A stretch of 64,000 nt of DNA from Plantago ovata. Its lineage: Eukaryota; Streptophyta; Magnoliopsida; Lamiales; Plantaginaceae. The notes beneath the pieces are model-generated. The model had not been told where the DNA came from. It worked only from the letters and a program-made list of their open reading frames with translations, and made no database searches. Positions 24,107-36,277 of this stretch are shown in pieces; the stretch's first letter is position 1; every line of letters begins with the position of its first letter. Made by a program: the position numbers and the translations under genes. The stretch covers positions 67,353,677 to 67,417,676 of the forward strand of contig CM051455.1 of NCBI GenBank assembly GCA_028274465.1, in the 5' to 3' direction.

Positions 24107-24964
24107 TCATAGCTTTCGAAAAGTAGGGAAGCCTCTCTCGATTTTTGCTTGATGGCTCTTTATTTCATCGCACAATGGGCTTGGATCTTGGTCTTGCTCT
24201 TTTTCTTGCACAGTTCCTCGTAGGGTTTCTATCTGAGCATCGAGTGCGGCTTTCTTTGCATTGAGTTCCTCCAGAGTGAGCCTCCTCCCCGTGATCGGGT
24301 CGACCAAGGGGGTTACCTCAGCTACTGTTCTCACGGCATTGTTCTCCGCTACCGCCTCAGGTTGATTTTGAGGGGTCACTTGGTTGGGCGTGACTTGGTT
24401 TGGGAGAGTGGGTGGTGTAGCAACCACCAGAGCTTGGTTTTCTTGCGGAGCCACATTTTGCAGTGACGCGCGTATCCTCGTATCAATTAGATCTCTTAAA
24501 TCATTCGGGACACCTTGCGGTCCTAACCTAGATTGGACTCTTGAGGGTCCAAGTCGAGATTGGATCGGCCTTGTGTTGGCTCTTGAATGTGCTTCATCTT
24601 GGGCTGTAGGCGCTCGAGGAGCCGGAGGAGCCCCCTGAGGTTGCTCTTGCACCTGTGAGTGTCTTATCCCGCGGGCTTGGAGTTCGGCCTCTACCCTTGC
24701 AGCTTCATTTTCTCCCAAGAACCCTTGTATGGTGAGAAAAAATAGACCGTATGGAGCTTCGTCCATCCCGTAATCTGATGGTCGGACCACTCGTCCATTA
24801 GGAAGGGTGAAGTTCAATGCGGCCGGTTGCTGATGATTTACTGGGGCAACGTTGGCCATGGCTCTTAAAGCCCCGTAGCCACTTCCGACGGGTACACCTC
24901 GTGGATGATTCTCTCCTGACCTTTCCTCTCGGGATCCGGTAATATTAGTGAAAGCGCCTTCCAC
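24107..24964 (-). pseudogene. Tat-A gag, N-terminal part
   Basis: 285 codons beginning MEGAFTNITG. Rich in Pro, Gln and Ala, with a repeated RPIQSRLGPSRVQSRLGPQG motif and a predicted helical heptad stretch (LEELNAKKAALDAQIETLRG) near the end. This matches the long unstructured N-terminal region usual in Tat gag. It lies about 220 bp inside the primer site, as expected for the first frame of the element. Confidence 0.7.
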
Positions 24965-25184
24965 TATATTTTGATCCCTTTCAACATTGATATTTCTAGG
25001 AGCCCTTGGTGCTGCTACCCTTCCTCCTCCTCGGCCATTTAAAGGGGACGGCCCCTTGGGCGGGGAGGATTTCTGGGTGCTGCACTAGCAATCCGATTGC
25101 TTCTTCTAGGAGGCATCTTGTGAAGCGTCTCGAGGAGAGCGTCTCTGCTCGACCAGTAGGGCTAGGAATGACCTTTCGATCGGA

Positions 25185-25202
25185 TTCCCGCAGACGGCGC
25201 CA
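25185..25202 (-). promoter_or_regulatory. Tat-A primer binding site
   Basis: The minus strand reads TGGCGCCGTCTGCGGGAA two bases after the LTR end (TTCAACA). The same site occurs in Tat-B at 61438. This TGGCGCCGTCTG type is characteristic of Tat elements; I do not name the tRNA with certainty. Confidence 0.8.
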
Positions 25203-25204
25203 AA

Positions 25205-26299
25205 TGTTGAAGGGTAATTCGTTCACTGTCTAATTCATCGTAAGTCTTCTTCAAAGGGTTACACTTCAGTTTCCTCTCAAAGGATGTCCCTTTGAGTATA
25301 AGTATAAAGTTCTTCGGTACCTGAAATCCACTAGGAGGGGGGGTTAGTGTCTTTTACCCGGTCTGTCGGATATCAGACCGGAGTGTCGACTTTACGAGTA
25401 GGGAGTTGAAGGTTTCCCTAGTGAGAGAAATATTGAGTGTAGGTGAGTATTGATTGATTACCCAGTGGATAATGAATGTGTGCCCTTTTATACTTGTAGT
25501 ATTTTATTGTCACTTTATTTAGGATCATGACAAGTGTCCGACTGAGATGGAGGTCTTCTTTGGCCCAAGCCCATTAACGAGGTCCATGGGCTTTGACCCA
25601 AACACCTTGACTAGGGCTAGGAAGGCATTGTTGACTTTTCGGGTCTTATGGAAGATTCTGGAAGGCGGGCCCCCCAAAGACCGACCAGGGGTGGTCGGCC
25701 AGGGTCCTCGTGCCTTCCACGCGCTCCACAGCCCGAGTAGTGCTCTGCCTAGTCTCTTTTGGAGTGTATCACCTTGATGTAAGGTCCTCCTCGAGCCAAA
25801 GAGATGCTCCTCGAGCCCCAGCTGCCTTGTCCTTGTAGTGAGCTTATCTTGAGGGTCAGTCTCACAGTGATGGTCGGACCGTATGTTGGTCGAGCCACAC
25901 TCAAGTGACATACTTGGGTGTGGTCGCGCCCCTTGAGGGACGGCCCATGATGCCTTGTCGCGCTCTTAGATCGCTCCAGTTCATACATGCGGACTGGACA
26001 TATTTTAACACCAACATATGTCCCCTAGTTTCCAAGTATCTTTGTAGAAGATAGTTGAGGAACTATCTTTGTAGAAGATAATGGAGCGACCACCCTAGAG
26101 ATGGTTCTGAGTCGCCTTGTCAGCTTGTCCCTTGTGAGCTTTCTTGGAGGGCGACCTCACAATCCTGGTCGAGCCACCCTCCGGTGACGTACTTGGAAGG
26201 GTGGTCGAGCCCTTTGAGGGACAGTCTCTTAGAGCTCTATCGCGCTCTTAGGCCGCTCCAGTTCGTAAATGCGGATTGGACATATTTCAACACTAACAG
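25205..26299 (-). repeat. Tat-A 5' LTR
   Basis: 1095 bp with TG...CA ends (minus strand TGTTAGTG...TTCAACA). On the minus strand a TATA box (TATAAAAGG) lies at about 25485-25492. The outer part shows the same internal duplication of the LTR edge plus polypurine-like tract (about 26010-26035) seen in the left copy. Confidence 0.88.
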
Positions 26300-26760
26300 G
26301 TAGAAACATCAATTTACATGTTTCTTATCTTCTCGCGATTACAAGCATTTACAAACACTCACTAAAAACTCTCCTTATATGTTGTTTTCTCTTTAACTAA
26401 TTTGGCTTAATCAACCTCAGTTGATAAACTTGTTCAAAAATGGTTCTTATGACACGTGATCATGATTTAGTTTACCATTATATGTCAAAGTAATGGAGTG
26501 ACAGATATTTTGTCAAAGCTAGGCAGTGGTACTGTTAGTTTAGTTGAATCCAAGATTGTTTCTTCCCAAGTGAATAGTTATCCGGATAGGACTAGTATTC
26601 ATGTATGGGATTTATGTCCATCTTGGTTGCTTTTGTATCTGCAAAATGATTGTAATAATTGGTATCTGAGAGTTGTGTCGTGTCGGGATACCTCACTTGT
26701 TGTACCTCCTCTATATTGATAATGAAACTTTTGTTAGGTTAAAAAAAAAAAGGTATTTGT
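26300..26760 (+). pseudogene. Possible LINE 3' end with poly(A)
   Basis: An open frame of 73 codons (26498-26719) starts MTDILSKLGSG, which resembles the end of a LINE RNase H domain (the 'ADxLAKLG' box). About 20 bases after the stop comes an A-run (26740-26751). A short 3' UTR ending in poly(A) fits a LINE tail. No target duplication was found. The family call rests on one short motif. Confidence 0.35.
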
Positions 26761-26938
26761 AGAGTGATATTTTGATTATTAATGCGAAAAGTATACTTAT
26801 TGTATTTAAACATATTTGAGATTAGTAAGGTTTCTCATAAGTTTTTTTATAGTCGACAATAAGCTAGGAGTTGAAACCAATTGCTAATTAACATAATTTT
26901 AACAAATTAACAAGTAAAAAGAATTAACAAAATCCCTT

Positions 26939-26973
26939 GTCACGCGTAGCGTAGCGTGTGACATGAATTCTAG
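26939..26973 (+). mobile_element. Candidate Helitron 3' terminus
   Basis: A GC-rich imperfect hairpin (GTCACGC...GCGTGTGAC) is followed 7 bases later by CTAG and then T. This is the layout of a Helitron 3' end. A matching 5' end was not found with confidence; an element starting near 26765 is possible. Confidence 0.4.
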
Positions 26974-27857
26974 TCTTCAAATAATCATTGAACTCTTTAA
27001 ACAACCCGACAAAATCTCACACAAGTCCCAATACATGCTAACCCAACATTTTTCAAATTAAATAAATTTTCAATACGCATTTCTCAGGCCTTACCCCCTA
27101 TAAAATCCTACACGGCTACACCACTTCCTCAATAATCCTTCTAAATCAACCCAAACACTATTGTTGTGTCTGGTTCGGGTGTGTTTTATCGGAAAAGAAA
27201 ACCTTAAAAATCCAAAAAACAAACACCTCTAAGCTCTAGACTAGAAACCTTAAACATTCTACAACAAAACCTTGATACATTTATCCATAAACCTAAAAAA
27301 ATAAACATCTATAGGCTCTAGACTGGAAACGTTAAACATTACTATACAACAAAACCTTGATATATTTATACATAAACCTTAAGCGAGCAGGAACAACATA
27401 AATACAACAACACACAAGCTACAAAAATGTATTCATTCACTAAATTATGGATGCTATCGACACAACATAATCAACAGAAAACAACAATTCCTGAATCCAG
27501 TCAATAGAAACAGCAACAAATAAATTTAGAAACATGACAAAAACATTCAAAGCCCTGTAAACGACCTAAAACAGACAAAACAAGATATTCGACCATAAAT
27601 CAATCAAATCGATCATGACGAGTAGGAAATTCCTATAAAGAGCTAGAAGTTACCTTCGGCGTTCATATCAGTCATTGTGTTCAAGTTCGGAGTTACAGAA
27701 ACTTCCGTATTGACATTAATCGTGGCTTCAATCATCAGATTCCTCAAGTAATTAATCAGTAATTTCCTTCAAATTTTCATGACGAAGAAAATGGTATTGG
27801 AATAGATCTAACAATGTTCAACACAACTGCTGGAAAAAAAGAACAAATGAGTTAAGT
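26974..27857. other. Unassigned stretch with an 80-bp tandem duplication
   Basis: No gene is recognised. Two units of about 80 bp lie in tandem at about 27222-27302 and 27303-27380; both contain CTCTAGACT and CAACAAAACCTTGATA. The last 20 bases are the Athila primer-site side of the neighbouring LTR. The remainder shows no motif I can name. Confidence 0.6.
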
Positions 27858-27877
27858 CCCCGGCAGCGGCGCAAAAT
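27858..27877 (-). promoter_or_regulatory. Primer binding site left of the Athila LTR
   Basis: The minus strand reads GCGCCGCTGCCGGGGA after the LTR end, close to the Asp-tRNA-type site of Athila elements. The equivalent site lies at 55376-55397. Its presence on the left of this LTR implies a further Athila copy once lay to the left. Confidence 0.65.
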
Positions 27878-27879
27878 TT

Positions 27880-29324
27880 TGATGTCGTTAGAATCAAAAT
27901 TAATATTTGTTTAGAAAAGTCAAAGAACACTCAACACTACACAACACTTAGTGTAATGGTAAGTTGTCCCCGAGTGTCGTTCTCTCGGGACCTAGCGTGG
28001 CTTTTCTTGGTTTCTTTGCTAGTTGTTCAGTCAACGAATCAGTTTCAAAAGAGTTTTGGAAACAAAGTTTGTAAACTTTAACACAAACAAGACTAAGAAG
28101 CAACTTGAACGAGGTTTATATCAATAGATGAAAGGGTTGGTGGTGACAACGGGGTCAAACATGTAATGAAACACACATATGCTTGTAAGTTCAATGTGTA
28201 AAGCCTTCAACAAGTTCTACAATGTAAACCGTTTAGATAAGTTTAAGACACACTTCTTGAAAGTTTCCTATTGATACTTTAGAAGTGGTGTCACTTCACT
28301 ATTTATCTAACCTGCTGCATACTCAAATCATAAACCATAGACTTAATCGACCTAGAGTTTATCACATACTCATATTAGAAAATATGTAATTGACAACTAT
28401 GATAAACGTAAGATAATATGCAGCAAGATCGAATCAAAACCTCATACAAGCATAGTGAATTTCATATAATGTTTGCACCCCATTGCACCACCAACACAAG
28501 AGATTTATCTACTCATAATCATGCTAAACATACACAATTCATATGAATAATGCATAGAAAACATAATAATCAAAGTACAAAGGATTTGATACAATGTTAC
28601 CACAAGCTGTCACTCTTGAGTGGAATCGCTAAATCCTTTTCGTAGATCAATGTTAAATGTATTTTAGGTGCCAAATCCACAATCTCTAATGAATTACAAT
28701 GGTTCAGATGTTCAAATCTGAGAGTTAGGGCTAGAGAAAGCTCCCAAAACGCAGATGGAGATGTCTGAAAGTGAAAAAGTCTGAAAAATGTAACTGGAAA
28801 TTTTATATCTAATGTGAAAATCTGGTCTGCAGAGGCTACTGGACGAACCGCCTGGCAGAGCTGGGCGATTCGCCCAGCCAAGCGAATGGTTCGCCTGGCT
28901 CCTGGGGCGGTTCGCCCCCCCCCCCCCCCCCGGAAGTTGATTTCTGGGAGTTGCTGTGTTGTGCAACTCCCTACAGGCGAATCCCCTACAGTCTGGGGCG
29001 AATCCCCGGCAGTCCGATGAGCTGCTACAACTATTTTTTCAGTCTCGAGTATTGAGAAAGTCTCCGAATTCCACGAGAATACATCTTCAGTCACTTATTA
29101 AGGGCTCGGGTGCTCACGGGCACGTCCATGGAAGTCAAGGTGCTCAAACTTGATCCAAAATGTTGCGTTTAAGCTCGATTCCACCATTTTGTACCTAAAC
29201 ACATGAGAAATGCAAAAGAAACAAAATGTCACACTATTCTACAAAACTACCAACCAAACTATGCATAAAGATAGCAAAAGAAGTCAAAAAAGACAAGATG
29301 AACGTGTCAAAAATACATTCATCA
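27880..29324 (-). repeat. Athila 3' LTR
   Basis: 1445 bp, minus strand TGATGAATG...ACATCA. Matches 55400-56768 with several percent divergence by eye, older than the copia and chromovirus LTR pairs. A minus-strand TATA box (ATATAAAAT) lies at 28800-28808. GC-palindromes (GGGCGATTCGCCC, GGCGAACC/GGTTCGCC) cluster at 28845-28935, with a run of 17 C at 28915-28931. It has a primer site on its left and the 3' internal end on its right. Confidence 0.85.
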
Positions 29325-29861
29325 AACTCACCAAACCAAACCTTTGCTTGTCCTCAAGCAATAAACTACCTGAATGCAACACAAAAAAGGAGTCTCATGC
29401 CAAGCGCGAATAACTAATCTATTGTATCTACCAAATGCTTAAGAACAAAGACCATACAAATCACAACATGCAAGTAGGTTGAAGAATGTTTCGATTGAAC
29501 CTATACACATTCCCATGTGCACTTGGTTAAACCAAGGAGTCTCTCGTAACATTCTCTACCTGGACCTGGTCAATGACGACGCAATGATGCACATTATCAT
29601 ACTATGGTTGCCCCGTGCCTATGAAACCGAGGGCTTACTATTGTTCACCAAGTGAGACTTTTTCTCAAGAGAGGGCGAACCAATATTGGCTCTCATCGAA
29701 CGAAGGAGGGTTCCCTAAAAGACAACACTTCCCTATTCTCCCCTACTCTTAAACAAAGACTCTTCACCACTTCCTGAATGGCAGGACGAGGGTGGTCTAG
29801 AACATGTCTTGGACTAGGCGACACGAAACACAAGGAAGAATTTACAACTCGATACAAAACA
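29325..29861 (-). other. Athila 3' internal end
   Basis: Non-coding. It carries the conserved palindrome TTGCTTGTCCTCAAGCAA at 29341-29358, found before the 3' LTR in Athila elements, and on the minus strand a GGTTTGGTTTGGTGAG purine-rich tract next to the LTR. It ends at the insertion site of the palindromic element. Confidence 0.65.
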
Positions 29862-29866
29862 ACTCA

Positions 29867-32221
29867 TGGAACACCCGAGGTATTCAGTATTTTCGCCTAA
29901 GTTCCTTTTTCGTTCATTGTTCTATTTTTATTCTTGTTCCTAACGTTTTGAAACTTTAAATTGGAGTCGAAAATCATCCTCTTCTGTTATAGTTCCTAAT
30001 CATTCAATTTTAAACGTTTAAAATCATTTATCGAAATATCTACTTGTATCAACAATTTACTTTGTCCTTGTTTGATCTCTTTCCGAAACATATATTCAAG
30101 GGAGTCCATTGATTTTTTTATACCCTCTTAGCGTCCCTAATAACAAAATGAACCACCTTAGTTTATCAATTACATTTTAGTCCAAAGTCAACAAAAATTC
30201 ACTATTCCAAAATTGAATTTTGATGAAACCAAACAAACCTTAGTGTTTTCAAATAAAAAAGATAAATAATTAAAAGAAAAATTAAGTAAAATACTAAAAT
30301 AATAAAATATATTTTAAAGAAAAAACTTAACTAAAATAAAAATAAAAAAATTATCTTCATCATCCCCAAAGTTTCGGTACCGTAATTTTTTCCGGTACCG
30401 GAGCTCTAGCGCCGAAAACGGTGGAGCAAGCTCCACCACCATTAACGGTGCAGCAAGTAGCTTGCTCCACCACCAGATCGGTGGAGCAGCAGCTCCACCA
30501 TTGCTCCACCGTTACCAGCACCGGAGCTCCGATACCGGAATTTTTCAGTACCGAAGCTTTAGCGAAGAAGAAGATGGATGGATCTTGTTAAATATTTAAT
30601 TTTTATTTTATTTTATAATTCTATTTATATTTTTAAATCTTTAAATTAATTTTTTGATTGAAAATATTTATTTTTCTTAAGTCATGTTTAGTTGGAAGGT
30701 GTTTAAAGTGTTGGTCAACTCAAATGGACTAAAATGTAATTGAGTTTGGACTAAAATATAATTGATAACACAAGAGGATCCTTTATGAGAAAGGACTTTA
30801 TAATGAACCCTTATAATCAATTTTCTATATATTCAAAACTCATTAAAACTGAATAATAATATAATAATTTATTATTCCCCTTCAACCCTTCACATTTCTC
30901 ACACATGTATTATCCTTATTCATTCCACCCATAATTACTTCTTTTATCACCTTATTCATTTCACCATCTTTACTTCACCTTTTATTACTTCTTTACCACC
31001 ATATTAACTTTGTGATCCCAAGAGTCATTGTCATTACCTTCTAATGATTATCACCTAACACAAGTGGTATAAATATATGGGTGAAACACTCAGATTAGGT
31101 CATCCGTTCATTAGACTCATTACCATTGATGATCATCTACTTTCCAACATCAACACTTCATCTTCATATGCTTATCAACATATATTGCCTTAACTCCACA
31201 TCCAGCTGTTAAATATAACATACACTTCACAAGCTGATCATTGAATTCATGATTACCAAATTCAACAACCATTAAACCAATTTTATACAGCAACCAAGAA
31301 ACATTACATGCGCCATACACTACTTAACGCCGCTCGATTTAGTTTCCGTTCCGCACCCAAATCCTTATGAATCGTACATGAAATATGGAACGGTTTCTTT
31401 TATCAAGATCTCGATGCGACGGGGATCATTTCTACGTATGGAAGGATCCATCTCTTATGCCATACAACCCGTATAGTGTGTTGTTACTCCTCTAACCAAT
31501 CTGCAGATTTTCTATTACGGTTGCGTTTGTGAACTTTGTTGGCTAAGCCGCTTGAACCCATGCAATTGCATAAGATGGTGGTTAAGGTGAATGTTCTACC
31601 CAAAAAATTATATGTATATTGTTTCAAAACCTGGAAGTATTTTTATTATTATTTTCGAAGGATATATAAGTATTGCATGATCTTCAAAAGGATGAAATGT
31701 TATTTCTAAAACGTCAACAATGTTTTAGCACGCTTTCGCCAATTGTGAAAGTATATATTATATATGCATGGAATGTTCTTGTTTTGTTTTAATGACAGTT
31801 TTGAAAGAAAGATACATACGTTTGGTTAAGGTTAATTAGCTTGTTGTTTGGTTAGTTGTGTCTAACGAACTACTTGGTAATTTCCTTCGTCCATTCCCTC
31901 TAAATCGGGTGATAGAAGCCTTCACTGATTTAGTTGGGTCGTAGGATTCCACCCCTGTACAATGGCAGGGTCCAGAAAGGATAGTTTGATCGACTACCAG
32001 GGAGATATAAGGACTGTTTACTGTGGGGTTATAAGGAGCGGCATGAAATACTGTTTTTTTTTTTTTAAAGTACTCCAAGTTATTGAATGTTTAATATTAT
32101 ATGTTATTTCAAGTATGTTTTCTCGATTTCAATATTGTTAATTTAATGAAAGTCGCATACGAAAAGCATTGAACATTCATTGAGGTTTTCCTCACACTTG
32201 TTTGTTTCCTTCCTTGTAGAT
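29867..32221 (+). repeat. Left arm of the palindrome
   Basis: Homologous in reverse to 32461-40716. It contains one insertion of its own (30100-30827). The sequence beyond the arm (32222-32461) ends GTCGGGTTGTTACA, which looks like the outer end of an LTR, so arm plus spacer may be one complete LTR of about 2.6 kb including the insertion. Confidence 0.75.
30100..30827. mobile_element. Foldback DNA transposon 1 (Mutator-like), 728 bp
   Basis: Flanked by a perfect 9-bp duplication TATATTCAA (30091-30099 and 30828-30836). The right arm of the palindrome has a single copy of this site, which proves the insertion. Ends are GGGAGTCCATTGATT and, in reverse, TAGAAAATTGATTATAAGG, a degenerate inverted repeat. 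The centre (30375-30560) is a GC-rich mosaic of GGTGGAGC/GCTCCACC and CGGTACCG boxes flanked by AT-rich arms. No coding capacity. The duplication length and G-rich ends fit a non-autonomous Mutator-like element. Confidence 0.75.
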
Positions 32222-32460
32222 GCAGCACCCCCGATGTTTTCGAGTACTAGAAGTTCAGCATGTCTCAGAGAGTGGAGGACAAATGGGGTTTTTCTTAGTT
32301 ATTTTTACAAGATTTGTTTCTTTTAAAATTGGTCAATTTGAACTGTTGTTGGTTGCTTCCGCGACTTTTGTTAGCTTGTAACTCGATTTTGAATCCCTGA
32401 AATTCGTCAAATAATAAAAGTATTTTCATCTAAAATTATTTGAAAAGTCGGGTTGTTACA
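32222..32460 (+). other. Spacer of the palindrome
   Basis: Unique sequence between the arms. It starts after CTTCCTTGTAG (a possible splice acceptor) and ends GTCGGGTTGTTACA. No frame of note. It has no counterpart in the right arm. Confidence 0.6.
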
Positions 32461-32885
32461 GTTACAAGGAAGAAAACAAACAAGTGTGTTGAAAATCTCA
32501 ATGAATGTTCAGTGCTTTTCGTATGTGATTTTCATTAAAATAACAATATTGAAATTGAGAAAACATAATTGAAATAACATATTTTTTTTAATATGTCGAA
32601 CTTATATTAAAAGAAAGTAAATACAAGAGTCATGAGCACAACTCAAGTCCACAAACGGACTGCAAAAAGAAACGTAGACAAAGTAAACAATAAACTATAC
32701 CCAGGAAAAGTAATTCCTGATGGCAACCACGGGCCTCGTTAAAACCCATTCATAGAAAAACCCAGTGGGAAAAACCTATGAATGGGAAAAAGAGTGCATG
32801 AGTGTTAATGTTGCGTAAGTCGATAGTAAGGCTGTCCGGAAGCATCCCGAACCACCTGATCTGCAATGCAATCAATTTGATGAAG

Positions 32886-33389
32886 TCAGAATCCTGAAAC
32901 TGGATGGTTGGAGAGAATATCAACCACCATATTCCCTTCCCGATAAATATGAGTGACCTGGATGTCCATCGAATTAATGCGTTCTAGAACCCTAAGCCAT
33001 CGATTTCTGTAGTGCCAAGGAACCCGCAGAGATGGAGAGGTAACTACATTCTGAACATAAGTAGAATCTGTATCAATCCAGAGCTTGTGCCACCCTTGTT
33101 GGTATGCATACTCAATACTCATAATTGCCGCCACCAATTCAGCCTCAAAAGCATGTGAAGTGCCAATGTGCTGCACAAAACAACCCAAAACTGTGTTGTT
33201 TGTGGTCCGGAAAACACCTGCCGCTGTAGCTGCTCCCGGAGCCCCTAAAGCGCTCCCATCCGTATTACATTTAATCCAACCTATGGAAGGTGGAATCCAC
33301 CGAACTTCAGTAATCAAAGGAGCAAACCGCGACCATCCTATAATGCTAAAAGACCGTAGAGTGAGCAAATCCTCGATGGTGTTATGCAT
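32886..33389 (-). pseudogene. LINE RNase H domain
   Basis: 167 codons of a plant-type RNase H (RVT_3). Blocks seen: WIKCNTDGSALGAPGAAT (first Asp), HAFEAELVAAIMSIEYAYQQ (Glu), LWIDTDSTYVQNVV (second Asp) and HIYREGNMVVDILSNHPVS (last Asp). All four expected catalytic acids are present. It removes RNA from the RNA-DNA hybrid after first-strand synthesis. The frame stops shortly before the 3' UTR. It lies in the same reading direction as the zinc-binding fragment and follows it after a short gap, as in plant LINEs with a C-terminal RNase H. Confidence 0.85.
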
Positions 33390-33426
33390 AGTGCCCTTCT
33401 AAAGGTTCTTATGCTCATAAACAAGA

Positions 33427-34390
33427 CTAAAAAGAGTGCATGATGGAATTAAGAGTGAATCGCTGCCCTTCAAAAATCCATAAATTGCGACTTCTCCAAA
33501 TCAAGCAAGTAAGAGTAACAAAAACTAAACGCCAAAGCCTCGATACTTGTGTGCTGAAATGTCTAGACATCGCTTGCAGAACCAATTCATTGACGCTGTG
33601 GCAATCTGTAAAAGACAAATGAAAAATATCGAAAACACGAGTCCAAAGAGCACGAGTAAAGGAGCAGCTCACCAAGAGATGATCTACATCTTCCGCATCG
33701 GCATAACAAAAAACGCAGACCGATGGTCCCACAAAACCAATTCCTCTAAGATGATCAAGCGTACAAAGCTTGTCATGAACTGCCTTCCAGATAGTAATAG
33801 AACGCAGTGGGGGAATGAAATCAGCCCAAATCCAATTATCCCAGGTGACTTCAGGAAATGTGGGACGGGTGTGATGATAAAAGATAGCACTCGAAACAGC
33901 TCCATCCATGGATTTAGACCAAATTCCCTTATCCTGTTGGGGTGTCGCGAGATGATACGAAAAAATATCCTGAGCAATGTCAGGGTGAGCCATGATGAAG
34001 GCTGGAGTCAAATCCCACGTACCATTCAGGATGTAGTCCGCAATTGTAAATTCATAATGATGTCGAAGATGATCAGGAATGTGGAGTCTATCTGCAATGC
34101 AATACCCCAACCAATTATCCAGCCAAAAACGTAGTGAGGAATCTGAACTAGTCATCCAACGAGAGCCAGAAACTAAAGCAGGATAACAATCTCTGAATCC
34201 AAACCAAACTGAAGATCGAACAGAGGAGCGCAGCTTGCCTTGCGAGATATACCGATCCAGCAAAATATTCATGTAAGGCTCCTTATGTGTCATGACATCC
34301 CAAGTAAAACGTGAGAGAAATGACTTATTGGCAGCTACCATTGAACGAAGCCCGAGACCACCTTCAGACTTATGAACACAGCAGCAAGAC
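33427..34390 (-). pseudogene. LINE ORF2 fragment, RT C-terminal and zinc-binding region
   Basis: About 320 codons from the end of LINE ORF2. It begins near KSEGGLGLRSMVAANKSFL, the conserved 'GGLG' block after the RT domain, and contains a zf-RVT type region (IWKAVHDKLCTLDHLRG ... CVFCYADAEDVDHLLVSC) with the paired Cys-x2-Cys and His-Cys ligands. The RT catalytic core is absent because the insertion is truncated at its 5' end. The first bases at 34390 join directly to the target duplication. The frame stops just before the RNase H fragment. Confidence 0.87.
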
Positions 34391-36277
34391 TTGAAATAAC
34401 ATATAACATTAAACATTCAATAACTTGTTGTACTTTTCAAAAAAACAGTTTTTCATGCCGCTCCTTATAACCCCACAGTAAACAGTCCTTATATCTCCCA
34501 GATAGTCAATCAAACTATCCTTTCTGGACCCTGCCATTGTACATGGGTGGAATCCTACGACCCAACTAAATTAGTGAAGGCTTCTATCACCCAATTTAGA
34601 GGGAATGGGCGAAATAAATTACCAAGTAGTTCGTTAGACACAACTATCCAAACTACAAGCTAATTAACCTTAACCAAACGTACATATCTTTCTTTCAGAA
34701 CTGTCTTAAAAAAACAAGAACATTCCATGTATATATAATATACTTTCACAATTGGCGGAAGCGTGCTAAAACATTGTTGATGTTTTGGAAATAACATTTC
34801 ATGCTTTTGAAGATCATGCAATACTTATATATCATTCGAAAATAATAATAAAAATACTTCCAGGTTTTGAAACAATATACATATAATTTTTGGGTAGAAC
34901 ATTCACATTAACTCCATCTTATGCAATTGCATGGGTTCAAGCGGCTTAGCCAACAAAGTTCACAAACGTAACCGTAACAGAAAATCTGCATATTGGTTAG
35001 AGGAATAACGGCACACTATACGGGTTGTATGGCAGAAGAGATGGATCCTTCCATACGTAGAAATGATCCTCGTCGCATCAGGATCTTGATAAAAGAAACC
35101 TTTCCATATTTCATGTACGATTCATAAGGATTTGGGTGCGGAACGAAAAATATATGGAGTGGCGTTAAGTAGTGTATGGCGCATGTAATGTTTCTTGGTT
35201 GCTGTATAAACTTGGTTTAATCTATTAATATATGAAAGCTAGGTTTTTTTTTTATCAAAGAACACACTTACAAGTGTGAAGTGTGTTCACACTATGTGGT
35301 ATTTTAGCCAAATAAATATTTATAAATTATATTTTATTACATTTTAAATCATCTTTCATTTTTTATAAATATCTATATTTAATATATTTAGTAAACCCCT
35401 TATTTATTGAATATGCCATCTAATTACACCAATTACTACCTATAGTCATTATTCCTCTTCGTATCTTATTCTTCATTTTTTATTTATTTCCTCATCTTTT
35501 TATTCTACTGCTATGATGTTGGATTATTACCTTAGATGATGTTATTTATTATTACTGTATTACTACTCTATCGTTTTAGATTGATTGTTTAATAGAGTTT
35601 TGATTTTGTCATATACATATACTTTCTGAGTGTCTTTTGTAAATATAAATAACATAAATATTAATGGTGTTAGTAAAATCGGGTAGATTGTCACTTTTTA
35701 AAAACGTTTAGGTGGTAGCATTACATTTTAAAAAGATATTCAAGTAAAATGCAACTTTTAAAAAAATGTTTGCGGGGAACATACTTTTTTTTCTAAAGAC
35801 AATCTCTTCAAATAAAATTTTATAGCTTTAACTATAATGTTTGGAGTCATCAATTAATTTATTAGCTTCAATGTTAATATTAATCACCATTGTGTCTAAC
35901 AAATTTTATAGTGCACTTATGAATGTATAATACATTTCCTTTTACTACTATGTGACCAATACCAACATATTTGATGTAATTATTCTACCGACATTTTCAT
36001 AGATAGAAATTAAAAAAATAAACAATGATGTGCATATTATATATAAAAACAATTAGATCCATTCCATAACAATTTCCAAAAATTGAAAATATTATTGTAT
36101 TTGGAAACATCATCCGTGATAAATTAGAACAACGTTTGCACTTGCAGGATTATTTTATTTTTTTGAAGCGGCAAAGCGAGGATTAATAATGGTTTCCCAT
36201 TTATCCCCGTAGTGCGGGATTATTTTATGTATAGAATCTATATCAATAACGAAAAACAAATTGCATGAACATATTAA

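Larger units (their letters stand above)
32583..34390 (-). mobile_element. 5'-truncated LINE (non-LTR retrotransposon)
   Basis: 1808 bp flanked by a perfect 14-bp duplication TTGAAATAACATAT (32569-32582 and 34391-34404). The minus strand ends in a short poly(A) (T-run at 32582-32589). The left arm of the palindrome shows the empty site. It encodes only the end of ORF2 (zinc-binding region and RNase H) plus a 300-bp 3' UTR, so it is a typical dead-on-arrival copy made by incomplete reverse transcription. Confidence 0.92.

Noticed and set aside
26498-26719. Short host gene
   Set aside because: Only 73 codons, with a LINE-like motif and a poly(A) run close behind; more likely a LINE tail.
28915-28931. 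Run of 17 C as a functional i-motif or quadruplex element
   Set aside because: The other Athila LTR has only five C at this position, so it is best explained as homopolymer slippage or a sequencing artefact.
33547-34134. Plus-strand frame of 195 codons across the LINE
   Set aside because: Antisense to the zf-RVT coding fragment, with no domain of its own.
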